Assembly: GCA_010093685.1 (NCBI GenBank) | Contig: MU006220.1 | Span: 1,147,502-1,211,501 of the forward strand | Direction of reading: 5' to 3' | Length of the DNA: 64,000 nt | From: Ophiobolus disseminans | Lineage: Eukaryota; Ascomycota; Dothideomycetes; Pleosporales; Phaeosphaeriaceae | In this document: positions 52,701-64,000 of the stretch, in pieces | How positions within the stretch are numbered: position 1 is the first letter of the stretch | How the letters are laid out: every line of letters begins with the position of its first letter | Notes under the pieces: generated by a model | Database searches by the model: none | What the model saw: the letters and a program-made list of their open reading frames with translations, nothing else | What the model was told of the DNA's origin: nothing | Program-made: the position numbers and the translations under genes

Positions 52701-55700
52701 CCGCATATAGGCGCGGTAGGCGGCGACTCGAAAGAGCTTGTGTAACTTCAGCCGATGGCGGTTGATATCCACCTGGCACGGAAGCGGCGAAGCGAGATGG
52801 CGGGGAGGAGCTGGTCGCGCTCTTTCCTGGAATGCAGATGTCATCACGCGGCTTCCCGAAGGCGCGTAATCGGACGCAGCTCCGTTGCTTCGACAACATC
52901 GAACCAGCCTTCTTATCCAAGAAACCTTGACGATGGAATCTTCCGACACCCGTTGTCCTGCGGACACATCAAGGTGCAGCCGCCTGATCATCTACCTAAT
53001 TAGCCAATAGTCAACAGCACATTTTCCCGAGATTCTGGGAATTGCTGACTACACAAGGTTTCGGCTACTCTATCGCGCCCCTCACCTGCTATATATCCGA
53101 ACGTTACGCGGCGTCTAGCATAATGCTTGTGCACAACCTGCATGCACGGCAATTTGTGTCTCTGGGCAATATGTGGTCTTCCGGGAACAGACATGCACTC
53201 CATTCATATATCGCAATCAACGTTTCGTCTCGCGCCCAAGATCTGGAACAAGGTCTGCAGCTTGATTTTCTCCCTTTGCGACACTTCCGGGAGAGTCTGC
53301 ATGACGCTACTGCGACCGATCGGTAGACCCTGTGGGTGAGATGATTTGCGGTTTGGTGGTTGGGAGTTACCGTTGGTGACAGGCCGCGCACAGCGCCGGG
53401 AAGAGGACGATTTTCCTCAAGTCTGATCAGCACCAACAGTTTGCTGTATCTGCAGCCTGTAGGCCAACCCTTACATGTATCCTCGATTACACGAAGGACA
53501 ACATGCGAGTCGCTCTAGGTAGCAGCAAAAGGACTGCACCAGGTGTTCTAGCGTTGTGATGCATCGCCCTCGGATGGCAATAGCAGTGCCAAGACCAGGC
53601 TGAAGAATGAGCCGTAGCGCAACAGTGCAGTGCGCACGGGGTGATCGGGCGAGCCCAACTTGAAGACAAATACTTTTCGAGTTGACGATGGTCGCCTTCT
53701 GGTTCGGTGGTTGTAAAAACCTCGTGAAATGTGCACAACGCAGGTCGATGGGCAAAGAAGACGCGCCGGAACTAAGGCGATTCAGGCGACGGGATCGAAG
53801 GGATCTGCGCCCTGACGTTCCGCTCTGACACGGTGAAACGAACTGTCGGCGCGTTTGGCCCCATGCCGGTTGGTGACGCTATTCCTGAGCGTCAGCAAAG
53901 CCTCGTAGGGATCCCTACCCAACAGACGGTGAAAATGCGACGATAGTGTTGGAGTTGCAGTTTTTACGAGGTTCCTAATTTCATGAGGGTTTACTTCGAC
54001 CCGTAGGCCTGGCCATGCCGGTCACATGACACCAAGATCTGTTTGCGAATCCCTTTTTGTACCGCTCGCTTGCCGGCACGGCACTGATGACGCGCAGGCC
54101 TCCCCTGGATCCACAATCTGTGGCGGTGGACCGCTTTCAAGCAAGGTTTCACGTGGCTGTCCACAGGGCCCCAGCGCGCCCAGAATCTGTGTGGCTTGCT
54201 TCTAGCGGCGGGCTGCTGTTCTTTTTCGGTCACGCTACCGTGGTGGAAAGTCAGCTCCCGAAAGGGTATCGGCAAATGCGCCTCTCGTCACGACCCCGGC
54301 TGCAGATGGGCCAAGACAGGACCATGCAATCATCTGTCGAGGCGATAGCAGCGACCAAGGGCCAGGAACGTAGCTGTCCACTGCAGGCTGGGTAGCACAA
54401 TCCCGGCTGGCTGCTCATGCGCAGCGTATGGCCGGCTGTTGTCAGATTGGAGGCGGCGACAGGGTTGGTTGGCTGTGACACGAGCTTTCTGCCGACGACG
54501 CGGGAGTGGAGGACAACTGCGTCACAGCACGGATGTATGCCCAGGCGAGCTAAGGTGAGCACCGGAAGCTTCAGTGATGCGAGGATGTGGAGAGGCGTGT
54601 AAGGGGCTTGGCGATGTCAATCGTTAATCACTTGGCCCTGCACCTCGTGCGCCCCCGTGCAACCACCTCCGCCTGCGGCCTTTGTCCCGTCAAGCGCTGC
54701 GAGGCGCCGTTTGCCTGCCTCGAGCCCAGCGTTTTGGCGAGGCCGTCAGCGGTGCAGCCATCCGGGTGTATCTGGCTGACAGCATGTGCATGCCCCTTTT
54801 GCAGGTCGAGCAATTGCGATTGCAAGTCACTTTGCGCTCAGGACAATGACCAAACACGTCGGGTTGGTGGATAGCGAGCTGAGCGTTCCGCCTCGTAGGG
54901 CGGCCGTGGGACTGCGAGTGGCTGGGGACGCGGCAATGGCCCACGCCAACGCCTCCATCAGCTTGATGAGGCCCCGCAGCGAGCAGCCAGTGATGGGACA
55001 GCAAGGCATCCTACCAGCACCGAACGTCGGACGATATGGTCTGACGAGAGGGTGGAAACGGCTGGCGAATCATGAGAGCTGCCTGCGATGTTGTTTTGAG
55101 CAGGTCGAGACGATTGCCATGGTGAAGACAGCAGGCAGAAGCAGTACATATGGGTTGATGCTCCATTGCGCAGCTTGATTAATGTCCAATACCTCGTTAA
55201 CGTAGACAACCGCAGATGATGTCGCATATGCCTACAGAGGCCGTGAATGTGCAACTGCGGCGTGGATTTGTTGTGTTTGAGGCCCTTGGGCGATGGGGCG
55301 GATGCTCCCTTTACCCTTGGGAAGCGAGCGCGGAGCCGACACGCTGACGAACCTGGGACGAACGGTCGAATCGTGATGCTCGATCCGGTGACAGGCCCGC
55401 CGCGGCACTTTAAGCTTTGCACCTGGTGAGCCTCAGGGCGAGAAGGTAGGGCATTTTGGGGTGTATGTTTCATTGTCAAGCAGTGGTTGCAAGCAAGGCA
55501 GCGGCTGGGCTGGGAGGCGCCCACGCAGCAACGTCGCACTCGTCCATCGCGCTCATGTCACGAGTGACGATGAAGGACGAACGGCTCCCAGCACACAGCA
55601 ACACTTGACATGGTGTTGATGTTATCAGCTGAAGATGGCCGCAGCACTATAGCGAAAAACACGCTCCGCACCCGACATCACTCTCCCACTCATGCAGGCA

Positions 55701-56358
55701 GCGCAACAAGGCGGTCGCGAGGGTGCAGGCGTGTCTTGGCGGGAGGGCTAGCAATTTGTTGCCAACGGGTCGGCGGCATCCCAGTCGGTGGCTTGCACTA
55801 CGGGGTTTGGCGCTACAGGGACATGGACACGGCATTCCGCACGGTCTTCTTAACCACACTTTCATCTAATCCCTGCCCGCGGTGGGTTAGGGTTGTGATT
55901 CTCTGTTCGACGAGCGTTGCTTGACACGCCCTCCCCCTTCGTCCTTTCTCGCGCGCCGTTCCTTCCTCCTCTACTCACCACGCCAGTCTCTGCATCGCGG
56001 CCAGCCCTCACCACGCCAGCCCGCAGCGACAGCCACAGCATTGTTCATCTCTCCGTGTCCGTCTGTTCGTGCTCGGGTCCACCTTCTCGGTGTTCCTCTG
56101 CGCGCTGCTGTCGTTCTCCGCCTCTGCTTCCCCACGCCTCGACTCACGTCCGCCGGTAGGCTTGCGAGCACCTCAACCACGTTTCCCCGTACGTCACTAG
56201 CACCTTTCTTACACACAGCAAGACCACCCTGCTGACTACTTCAGCCTTCACCACCCACCCGCTTCCCTCTCATCCCGACTGTCTCGGCGCCAACCGTGTC
56301 GTCAACGTCGGTGCTTCTGTAGCGCGTCTCCCACTCTGCAGGCACTTATACCGCGGCC
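49711..56358. other. 6.6-kb gene-free region upstream of Cyc8/Ssn6
   Basis: I find no supportable gene. Open frames up to 193 codons (54958-55539, -) lack motifs and splice structure. A short imperfect tandem repeat encoding FAGGL-x-R-x-LGVG lies near 50985-51110, without a convincing host ORF. Pyrimidine-rich sequence at 55920-56340 looks like the 5' UTR of Cyc8. Confidence 0.45.
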
Positions 56359-59292
56359 ATGGCGCACCAGCAGCCCTCGCCGACCACCGGCATGCCTCCA
56401 CACCATGGCGGCCCGCATCCGGCGCATGCCCAAGTCAACGGCCATCCGCCGCACGCGACTCAGCCCAAGACGCCTTCGCAGTATCTGGCGCAGTTGACCG
56501 AGGCCGTCTGGACACAGATGGGTACGTATCAGCCTCTCCACGCGCCGACGGGGAGGTCACTGACAGCTCCCAGGCTCCCTCTCAGAGCAGATGAACGATT
56601 TCGACGGCGCTATGCAATGCTACGAGCAGGCCCTAAAGTTCAATCAGTGGTCCATCCCAGCCATGCAGGGCATCGCCTGCATCTTGCGCACAAAGGACGC
56701 TTTCCCTGCCGCGGTCGAGTACTTGCGCACCATCCTGAAGGTCGATCCTGCCAATGGCGACGTCTGGGGCAGTCTTGGTGAGTCCAGATGCCACAGTCCT
56801 TGAGCGCTTTCTCTAACACCCGCAGGCCACTGCTACCTGATGATGGACGACCTCCAGCAGGCCTACTCTGCATACCAGCAAGCGCTGTATCATCTGTCCG
56901 ATCCAAAGGTATGACATCGCCGCGCAGAAATCCCACAACAGCGCGCTAATTGTCGCATAGGAACCCAAGCTGTGGTACGGCATCGGAATCCTCTACGATC
57001 GTTATGGCTCCCTCGAACATGCTGAAGAAGCCTTCTCGCAAGTCATGCGCATGGAGCCGGGCTTTGAGAAGGCCAACGAAATCTACTTCCGCCTCGGCAT
57101 AATCTATAAGCAACAGCAGAAGTTTAACCAGAGTCTGGACGTAAGTGTTCTCTTGCATTTTGCGATTTTACGACTGACATTGTGACAGTGCTTCAAATAT
57201 ATCGTCACCAACCCTCCTCGTCCACTGACCGAAGAGGATATCTGGTTCCAAATTGGGCATGTGTACGAACAGCAGAAAGAGGTATGTTTGTCCGGATTGC
57301 TGAGCACCTAATGAATCGCTTACCATGTCCCAGTTCGACGCAGCGAAAGGCGCATACCGTCGTGTTCTGGAGCGCGACCCTAACCACGCCAAGGTTCTCC
57401 AACAGCTAGGCTGGTTGCACCACCAGCAGAGTACCAACTATGCCAGTCAGGAGCAGGCTATCGAGTATCTCGAGAAGTCTGTGGCATCTGGTGAGTCTTG
57501 TGCCCCCGTCGCGGATCATGCGCATGTGGCTAACTGCTTGGTTTAGACCAGACTGACGCACAAAGCTGGTACTTGCTGGGCCGATGCTACATGTCACAGC
57601 AGAAATATCCCAAGGCGTACGAAGCCTATCAACAGGCTGTGTATCGTGACGGCAGGAATCCAACGTTCTGGTGCAGCATCGGCGTTTTGTACTACCAGAT
57701 CAACCAGTACCGCGATGCGCTTGACGCATACTCTCGTGCTATTCGACTGAATCCAAACATTTCCGAGGTTTGGTATGATTTGGGTACTTTGGTGAGTACT
57801 TAACATCCTGCCACCCTTCACGAGCACGCTAACAATGGCACAGTACGAGTCCTGCAACAACCAAACAGCCGACGCACTTGATGCTTACCAGCGTGCTGCT
57901 GACTTGGACCCATCCAACGTCCATATCAAGGCCCGTCTGCAGCTGCTCCAAAACGGACAATCGTCTGCTGGCGCGCCCAATGGCAACGCTCCAGTGCCCC
58001 AGGATATCCATCCTCAGGCTTATCAGCCTGCTTCTGTTCACGGGCCAGCTGCGCCCCAATGGGGCGCACCGCAACCTCAGCAGCCACCGCAAGGCCCGGC
58101 GCCACCAGCCCTGGGTGGAGGTGGATGGGACCGGCCGCTTGCTCAAATACGTGACCCTGGGCTTCCTCCTCAACAGCTGAATCCATATGAGCAGCGCGAA
58201 GGCATTCGCCCGCCAACACAGCATGCTGCACAACGGCCGGTCAGTCCACGACAAGAACCTCACAGGGGATACGGAGAGCCGCCACGCCCACCTACTAATG
58301 GACCAGGTCCTTCAGGGCCTGCTGGACCTCCTCCACCAGGCCCTGGACCTATGCGTCGTGGCATGTCACCATCACCAAAGACTCATCATGTCGCTCCTAG
58401 TCCCTACCACCCTCCTCCCCCACAACTGACACCACAACCTGCCCAAGTGCAAGCACATGCTCCTCCACATCATCAGCAGCCCTCGCAACCTAACCGCATC
58501 TCGAATCCCAATTATGGTCCTCATGCTGGCAGCGTCCCGCCACCCCCTCCGCCACCCCCTCCCGGTCTAGCCGGCCCTATGAACCAGGGCCCTAGCCAAG
58601 GTGCTGGTCCAGTGCTTGCATATGGCCGCCCAGCCAGTCCGCCGCCAGAGGTACGGCCGATTGTCGAGAATCGCGCTGGTTCTCCTCGCATCAACGGCTA
58701 TCAAGGACCATATCAGCACCATGCTGACCCTTCGGCCAGCAGTGGCATTGCAAGTGGCGCCCCGGCTCCCCAATCTGCTATGGTTGCTGCCGAAGCTGCT
58801 GCCCGCGATCGGGATGATCGTCCTCCTACTGCGCCACCAAAACGACACCGTGAGTGGGAAGACAACGAGCACGTCAACCCGAAGTTACCTTCGAACGACG
58901 AGAAGCGTCAGAAGCTCGAGGAACCACACAGTCGTCGGCCATCACCTCCGCATCCAGTGCCGTCCCCACAGGTTGCCCGTCACAGCCCACATAGCACCCC
59001 AGATGCTCGACGATTCAACGACGGCTACCATCCTTCCGAGGCTGCTCACCACCCACCTTCACTTCCACCAATGGGCGCGGCACCACCACTACCTCGCATG
59101 TCGGAAACACCAAAGCAAGAGCGGCCTGAGCATCACGAGCCGGCCGCCCGTCATATGGACGTCGACGAAGATTATGATGATGACGGAGAAGAGACGAAGC
59201 CCAATGCTCCAAAGTCTGACCGTGGCAGCCCGCGCAACGTTGCTACGAATGGCGCGTCTCACGCCCCTACACCAATTGAGCAGAAGTCGTAG
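56359..59292 (+). CDS. SSN6: TPR general co-repressor Cyc8/Ssn6
   Basis: Predicted 857 residues from eight exons: 56359-56521, 56574-56777, 56826-56908, 56961-57140, 57189-57281, 57334-57490, 57547-57791 and 57844-59292. A short Pro/His-rich N-terminus precedes about ten tetratricopeptide repeats (residues about 50-390): AMQCYEQALKFNQWSIPA, WYGIGILYDRYGSLEHA, WFQIGHVYEQQKEFDAA, WYLLGRCYMSQQKYPKA and others. The second half is disordered and rich in Pro, Gln and His, ending in an acidic DEDYDDDGEE segment. Cyc8/Ssn6 with Tup1 forms the general transcription co-repressor; TPRs bind Tup1 and DNA-binding repressors. Yeast Cyc8 is similar in order but has poly-Gln. The long intergenic leader fits a heavily regulated gene. 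Confidence 0.95.
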
Positions 59293-60128
59293 AATGACCT
59301 TATCAACTGGTAAAAGTTCATGTTAGTCCCACCTAATTTATGTATTTAAACGATTGGCAGTCACAGCCAGGAACAGATTGTTGACACTATTTTCAATAAA
59401 CAAACACCCTTCAATCATCTGTCGTCATGTAATTGCTGTGTGGTCACGAGACCTCGAAGCGACCTCGGGACGCTTAGTACTGTGTTTCTTGAGAAGTATT
59501 TTGCGCCTGACAATGCGCCATATTAGTGCCAATGACTAAACGTGATTTTTTTTCTGGTTCATTTAAGTCTCATATTGTATTCTGGTAGAGCCGCAAGTAC
59601 CTCTAGGGTGTGGTCTCGATCAAGGGTAGAGTTGCGGGGTTAGACTTCTGCAGGGCTGCCCGCTACTTGGCCCAGGAACATTTTCAGAACATTTCTGAGA
59701 ACGAATTCGAAGCATAGAGCGCCTCAGTAGATTAATGGTCGTTATGTGGATCTAGTAAAGAGAATTTTGGAGTGTTTCAAATCCTTGTAAGAATGATCAT
59801 ACATGTTTATGCAGACTTGAAAGGCTCCTGCCTGTTTAAAGCTACCTCGACCTATCGATAGACCTTGTGACGTGCAGCTCGACAGTTGCGTCATCGGCGC
59901 GCTCCAATCCAAAACATGCACAAACTACCTCTACACAGTACACACGTAATACTACGACTATACAGACCGAACTTCCTGTATACAAACACCACTCGCACGC
60001 TCGCAATCACACATAACAAACGCACCCTCATCTCCACCCCTACAACCTCTCATCACCTTCCCACGCGCCGCACTCTCCCATTCACATCGCCCTTCCCACT
60101 CGTACGAGCTCCCCACACAGCCCGCACC
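59293..60128. other. intergenic
   Basis: 3' flank of Cyc8 and promoter of the next gene. No gene seen. The frame of the following gene is open upstream to 59886, so an N-terminal extension cannot be fully excluded. Confidence 0.5.
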
Positions 60129-60664
60129 ATGTCCTCGGACGCAGACTACGCATCCTTTCTCGACAAAGCGAATCAAGACACGGGCGCCGCACAGCAACAA
60201 AGCACCTCGAGCAAGAAGAGCTACGGCACCAAGAGCGTAGACACGGCAGTACCGAAGGCGCTGGAACAAGTTGAGGAATACTATGTCAGCGACGCGGATG
60301 AGCCGTTTGAGCCCGTTGCGCTGAAATTCGGGGGCGAGAGTATAAGTGCTGGTACGTTATATCTACCTTGCGTCACTCGACTATGAGCTTGGGCTTGGGG
60401 TGTGGTGTAGTGTACATGCACGGGGCTAATAGCGTCACAGATGAGTTGAACGAGTTGCTGGGCGGCGACAGGGAGGTTGAAGAGGGTGCGCCCAAGGGCT
60501 TTGAAAGGCAGTATAAGAAGGTCATTGATGCGGTCAAGGGCGCGGGCAATGGGGAGGTTAAGGTTTTTAGAGTTGGGATTGATGGGGCTAGGGCTGAGTA
60601 TTGGGTTGTTGGGGTTGATGGGGAGAGGGCTGTGGGGTTGAAGGCGTTGAGTGTGGAGTCGTGA
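60129..60664 (+). CDS. small conserved soluble protein, unknown
   Basis: Predicted 148 residues; exons 60129-60351 and 60441-60664, the 89-nt intron splitting the Asp codon of ESISADELNELLGG. Starts MSSDADYASFLDKANQD, then a Ser/Lys/Gln linker, VPKALEQVEEYYVSDADEP, and a C-terminal alpha/beta part (VKVFRVGIDGARAEYWVVG, VGLKALSVES). Proteins with this MSSDADYAAFLDKANQDTG start and a GLKA-x-x-VES end are widespread in Pezizomycotina and unnamed. No signal or TM. An upstream in-frame region could encode a basic extension resembling a mitochondrial presequence, but the start chosen matches the family start I remember. Confidence 0.8.
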
Positions 60665-62670
60665 GGGGAGATACTTGTGGTGGATGGTACATGTGATGAA
60701 GGTGCATTTTGGTGAGCTTCGTTTTCGAGGTGTACGCTAAGCTAGTAGGATCTTAAATCTTGTTCAATGACTTGCGCCTATAGTCTATCGCTGTACGATC
60801 TGCGATGGAGGTTCAATGCATAAGGAAACTTGTTTCATATGTGCGTAATCTCCGAAACAGGGACTCGATCTCATAGCATACAGGTAGGACCTTGTATACA
60901 CGGGATGGTTAGTATTTGTCAAACTGTGAAGATCTTCATTAAGGTCCATGTTCGCGCATGAATATCAGAAGTTATGCGGTACTTCGTCGAAACTTTTCGC
61001 TTGATTGCGACGCATGTCTCCATCCTGCCCGATGCTTCCAGTACACGTGCACCTTCCTCATTAAGACATCTTCACCGAAAAGAGGTTCGAACAAGACTTG
61101 ATACATTCTTGAATACTTACACGATGCGCAGCAGCTGCGAATCTGCCAGCGGATATTCAGCTTCCATCGCCAGCTTCAGCTCCATCGTGCGCTTCAGCCC
61201 TACAGCCTCGCGCCCATTCGCTGGTTGGACTTTAGCAACAGGCCCAATGACGGGGCGGCCGCGGCAGCAGGGCGCAATGGGCGCCTCGCCGGCCGCCTCA
61301 ATTTCGGGTGTCTGGGGGGCGCTTGGCGTTGGGATGGGATCTGGTCGCGTGGCTATGTAATCGAGACCTCCGATCTCGAACGAGGACCGGGGATGCCGTG
61401 CTTGCGAGAGACGCAGTCTTGAAGTAAGTGCATGAGAACCACGGAGGTTGGCCCTGAACACGAGATTCACGGAGCGAAGGATCAAGAGGAGTTTTTCATA
61501 CCGGCGGATCTGCCCGCGATACGATAGCGAAACCCTCAGAGGCCAGATGGCGGCGCCGGACGTCAGCGCGCCGGGACATGACTAAGTGGGCAAGGGCACT
61601 GACGGGTTGACGACTATGTTCGGCCTATCGATAAGTTAGGAGAGAGCACGTTCGACATGCTAGACCGATGCGAATGAGGCTGGGCAGGGAGGTTGTTTTC
61701 TGTGGTGCGGACGCGTCATGGCCGGGTCGGTCTGTTGCACACGCAGCTTGCCATGTTTTTGTTTAGAACGAGCACGCATGCAAGGGAGAAGCAGGGTAAC
61801 ATGGAGGGATCAACTGGGGTTGCATGTGTTATTAGGGAAACAGGAGTCGATGCAGCGGATGACGGTGGTGTCAGCCTCGAGGTCTCGTGGGTCAGGGGCA
61901 CGCAGGCGCATGACAGCTCTTGTATGAGCAGCCAAGCACGGTGGGCACATCATGTTTGCTCGACTCGAAGGCGGTGTCTCCTGTTGAATGGCCTACAACC
62001 GTTGGGACTATGGCCGCCATAATTTTAGCACCAAGATTCGCCGCATGCAAGCGCCATGCAGGTCCCTATTGGCTGCGTCGTGACGGGGGCTTCGAGATCG
62101 CCAGTTGTGTTCCATGGTGCGCAGAGCTTGCCACTGCTTTGTTCGTCTTGCAACATCTCTGCACTGCTCTCAATACTACACTCACGTCAATACTGTCTAA
62201 TCCGCGCCGTTGCACCTCTGACCTCGCACCCGCCCTCACCCACGATCAGACTGCGCGTGGCGGCACACCGTTGAGGCGTCGCTTCCGAAAGTGCCAAGGC
62301 TTCCTGCGCAGCGCGTTCCTTGCGAAGCTGCCAACCCTGGACGCCCCGTTTGAGCCAGGAGCAACGAACGTCTCCTTTGAATCGTCTCCCGCACCCTCTC
62401 CTCACCTGCCTCCCACCCCCAGCAGCAATACCGAGCATCAACAGGCACTGCACTGCTACAGGAGGGGAGCCGCCGTCGCCATCCACATACCTGCAGCACC
62501 GCCCGTTGCCCCGTCACCCTGCTGCCGGACACGCTCCCTTTGCTTGAATTCCGCTGCGTGCCAGCGCCGATAACAACACTCGTTTACCAACAGCACTCAC
62601 CCGCATACTCGCCCGTCTAGCAGGTCGCATCTGTTAATACACGCTACTCACCCGCATACGCTCACTCGCC
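60665..62670. other. intergenic upstream of Kre6/Skn1 gene
   Basis: This holds a possible minus-strand coding segment at 61117-61485 and the pyrimidine/ACTC-rich leader of the glucan synthesis gene (62570-62670). Otherwise nothing recognisable. Confidence 0.4.
61117..61485 (-). CDS. possible coding segment, unknown
   Basis: The open minus-strand frame has protein-like text (GGLDYIATRPDPIPTPSAP, KRTMELKLAMEAEYPLAD) but no ATG near its upstream end; the frame stays open further upstream to about 61580. A consensus GTAAGT sits exactly at its end (around 61113-61118), so it may be an internal exon rather than a complete ORF. An ATG in another frame (MSRRADVRRRHLASEG, about 61580) could start it if an unplaced splice exists. 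No family recognised. Confidence 0.28.
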   Translation of the reverse strand: MILRSVNLVFRANLRGSHALTSRLRLSQARHPRSSFEIGGLDYIATRPDPIPTPSAPQTPEIEAAGEAPIAPCCRGRPVIGPVAKVQPANGREAVGLKRTMELKLAMEAEYPLADSQLLRIV

Positions 62671-64000
62671 ATGTCGTCACTTACACCGCAATCGCCACGA
62701 GGCGCCGGCCCTCCCCACATCCGCCTCAACTCAGGCACCCAAGAGGCTCGCACCGACGACAATGGCCTGCCGTCTGCACGCCCCACCACAGCCCGAACAC
62801 ACTCGGCGCGCTCGTTAACACAGCCGCTCCGCCCGAGCACCGCACCCCACAACCCCGGCACGCGATCGCCCACAGTGCCATCATTATACAAGAACGCCGG
62901 GGTCGCAGAGTCCGCCGAGATGCTGCTCCCGCCGCGCAAGCTCAAGACTCGCCCATATCGCGATGAGTCGCCGATCAGGTCGCCATCCGGCATGTCGTCA
63001 CGGCGGACAAGCTGGAGCTCCGACACGTCGAGAGGGCCCTTTGCCTCGCCCTTTGACGACTCGAGAGCGCCCTCGAGAGCCGGCAGCGAGGAGGACCTCA
63101 ACACGCAGACCGTCTCGGAAAAGTTCAACATTTTACCCTCTGCAGGACTGCTATTGTTCCCAGAGGACGTCGAAAAGGACGACTACATGCACAACCCAGA
63201 CCCGAACGACAAGGACCAGCGAGACTGCGACATCTTTACCAAGCGCGGCTTCGTCAATGTCGGCGGTCTGGCCTTCCTAGCGGCCGGTCTGCTCGTGCTG
63301 TTTGTCGTTTTCCCAGTACTGTACGTTTCTCCACATGACGCTCCCTACCCTGTGACACACTAACACATCCACAGCACTTTCGTCGATAAAATTACAGAGC
63401 AACCCAAGGGCCCATGTACCAATAATCCGCTGTGCATTGCTGGCAAGCAAAGCGAGCCACTTTTGCAGAATGTGCGCCAAGGTCTCATCGACCCGACAAC
63501 GCCCAAGGATGTGATGACACGAACTGGTTACAACGGCCAGAAGCAAAAGCTCGTTTTCTCCGACGAGTTCAACACCGATGGGCGCACCTTCTACGATGGC
63601 GACGATGCCTACTTCCAGGCCGTAGACATCTGGTATGGTGCCACGCAGGATTTGGAGGTAAGCGGTGTAGTAGTCGTAGCGAAATGAGCAGCTCTGACAC
63701 TCAATAGTGGTACGACCCCGATGCAGCATACACCGAGAACGGCAGCCTTGTGCTCCAGTTCGACAAGATTCCAAGTCACGGGCTTGAATTTCGATCCGGC
63801 ATGATCCAGTCATGGAACAAACTGTGCTACAAGGGTGGCTTTTTAGACGCCAGTATCTCGCTACCTGGCAGGGGTGATGTGAGTGGTTTCTGGCCTGGTT
63901 TCTGGACCATGGGCAATCTCGCTCGCCCCGGATACCTTGCATCGACCGAAGGCCTGTGGCCTTACAGCTACCACGACGAATGCGACCATGGTATCACGCC
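62671..64000 (+). CDS. KRE6: Kre6/Skn1 beta-glucan synthesis protein (5' part)
   Basis: Partial at the right edge; exons 62671-63320, 63375-63657 and 63708-64000 give about 408 residues. It is a type II membrane protein. A disordered Ser/Pro/Arg-rich cytosolic N-tail (1-195) is followed by a TM helix GGLAFLAAGLLVLFVVFPVL at about 197-217. The luminal GH16-like domain then begins, with KLVFSDEFNTDGRTFY, WYDPDAAYTENGSLVL, FRSGMIQSWNKLCYKGG, GFWPGFWTMGNL and YHDECDHG. Kre6/Skn1 proteins are needed for beta-1,6-glucan assembly in the ER/Golgi; they have a GH16 fold and probable transglycosylase role. The catalytic acidic residues should lie beyond or near the cut end. The gene name Kre6 versus Skn1 is not distinguishable. 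Confidence 0.93.

Noticed and set aside
54958..55539. 193-codon minus ORF
   Set aside because: Composition typical of antisense random frame in GC-rich DNA; no family features.

Overview
The window is nuclear DNA of a filamentous ascomycete (Pezizomycotina, most likely Dothideomycetes; the class is an inference). Genes carry short GT-AG introns, mostly 45-70 nt, often with CTAAC or CTGAC-like branch sites. Several genes are typical of this group: an AreA/NIT2 GATA factor, an Hsk3-type DASH kinetochore subunit, a fused alpha-beta tryptophan synthase, Cyc8/Ssn6, Kre6/Skn1, PIR cell-wall protein and fungal rhodopsin-domain membrane protein. About 24 protein genes can be supported. I saw no rRNA, convincing tRNA, CRISPR or intact transposon.

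Left part (1-24.5 kb): a PIR-repeat cell-wall protein (-), a small glycine-rich protein (-), a small membrane protein (+), a GH45 cellulase-like protein with a replaced catalytic acid (+), a 7-TM rhodopsin-domain protein (-), a large membrane protein whose reading frame breaks at an A6 run (+), a secreted SMP-30-like propeller (-), an SPX-domain phosphate transporter of the Pho91 type (-), and the tryptophan synthase gene (-), whose last coding exon is only 5 nt.

Middle part (25-35.5 kb): an accessory-looking block of four small-molecule enzymes. These are an IPNS-like 2OG-Fe(II) dioxygenase (-), a CmcJ/AsaB-like oxygenase (-), an M20D amidohydrolase (+) and a zinc alcohol dehydrogenase lacking the structural-zinc lobe (+). 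Cysteine-rich unknown proteins flank them. Two divergent promoters in and beside this block share the palindrome-containing 11-mer ATCCGGCCGGC. No PKS, NRPS or terpene synthase is present, so if this is a pathway it is a tailoring or catabolic one.

Right part (36.5-64 kb): a divergent pair (small membrane protein and DASH Hsk3), AreA with a previously easy-to-miss terminal exon encoding EWLTMSL, a DJ-1 family protein, a lone ent-kaurene-oxidase-like P450, the TPR co-repressor Cyc8/Ssn6, a small conserved soluble protein and the 5' part of a Kre6/Skn1 beta-glucan synthesis gene that runs off the right edge. Very long gene-free leaders lie ahead of AreA (4.2 kb) and Cyc8 (6.6 kb).

All splice sites were placed by hand from reading phase, splice consensus and remembered family conservation; none has transcript support here.
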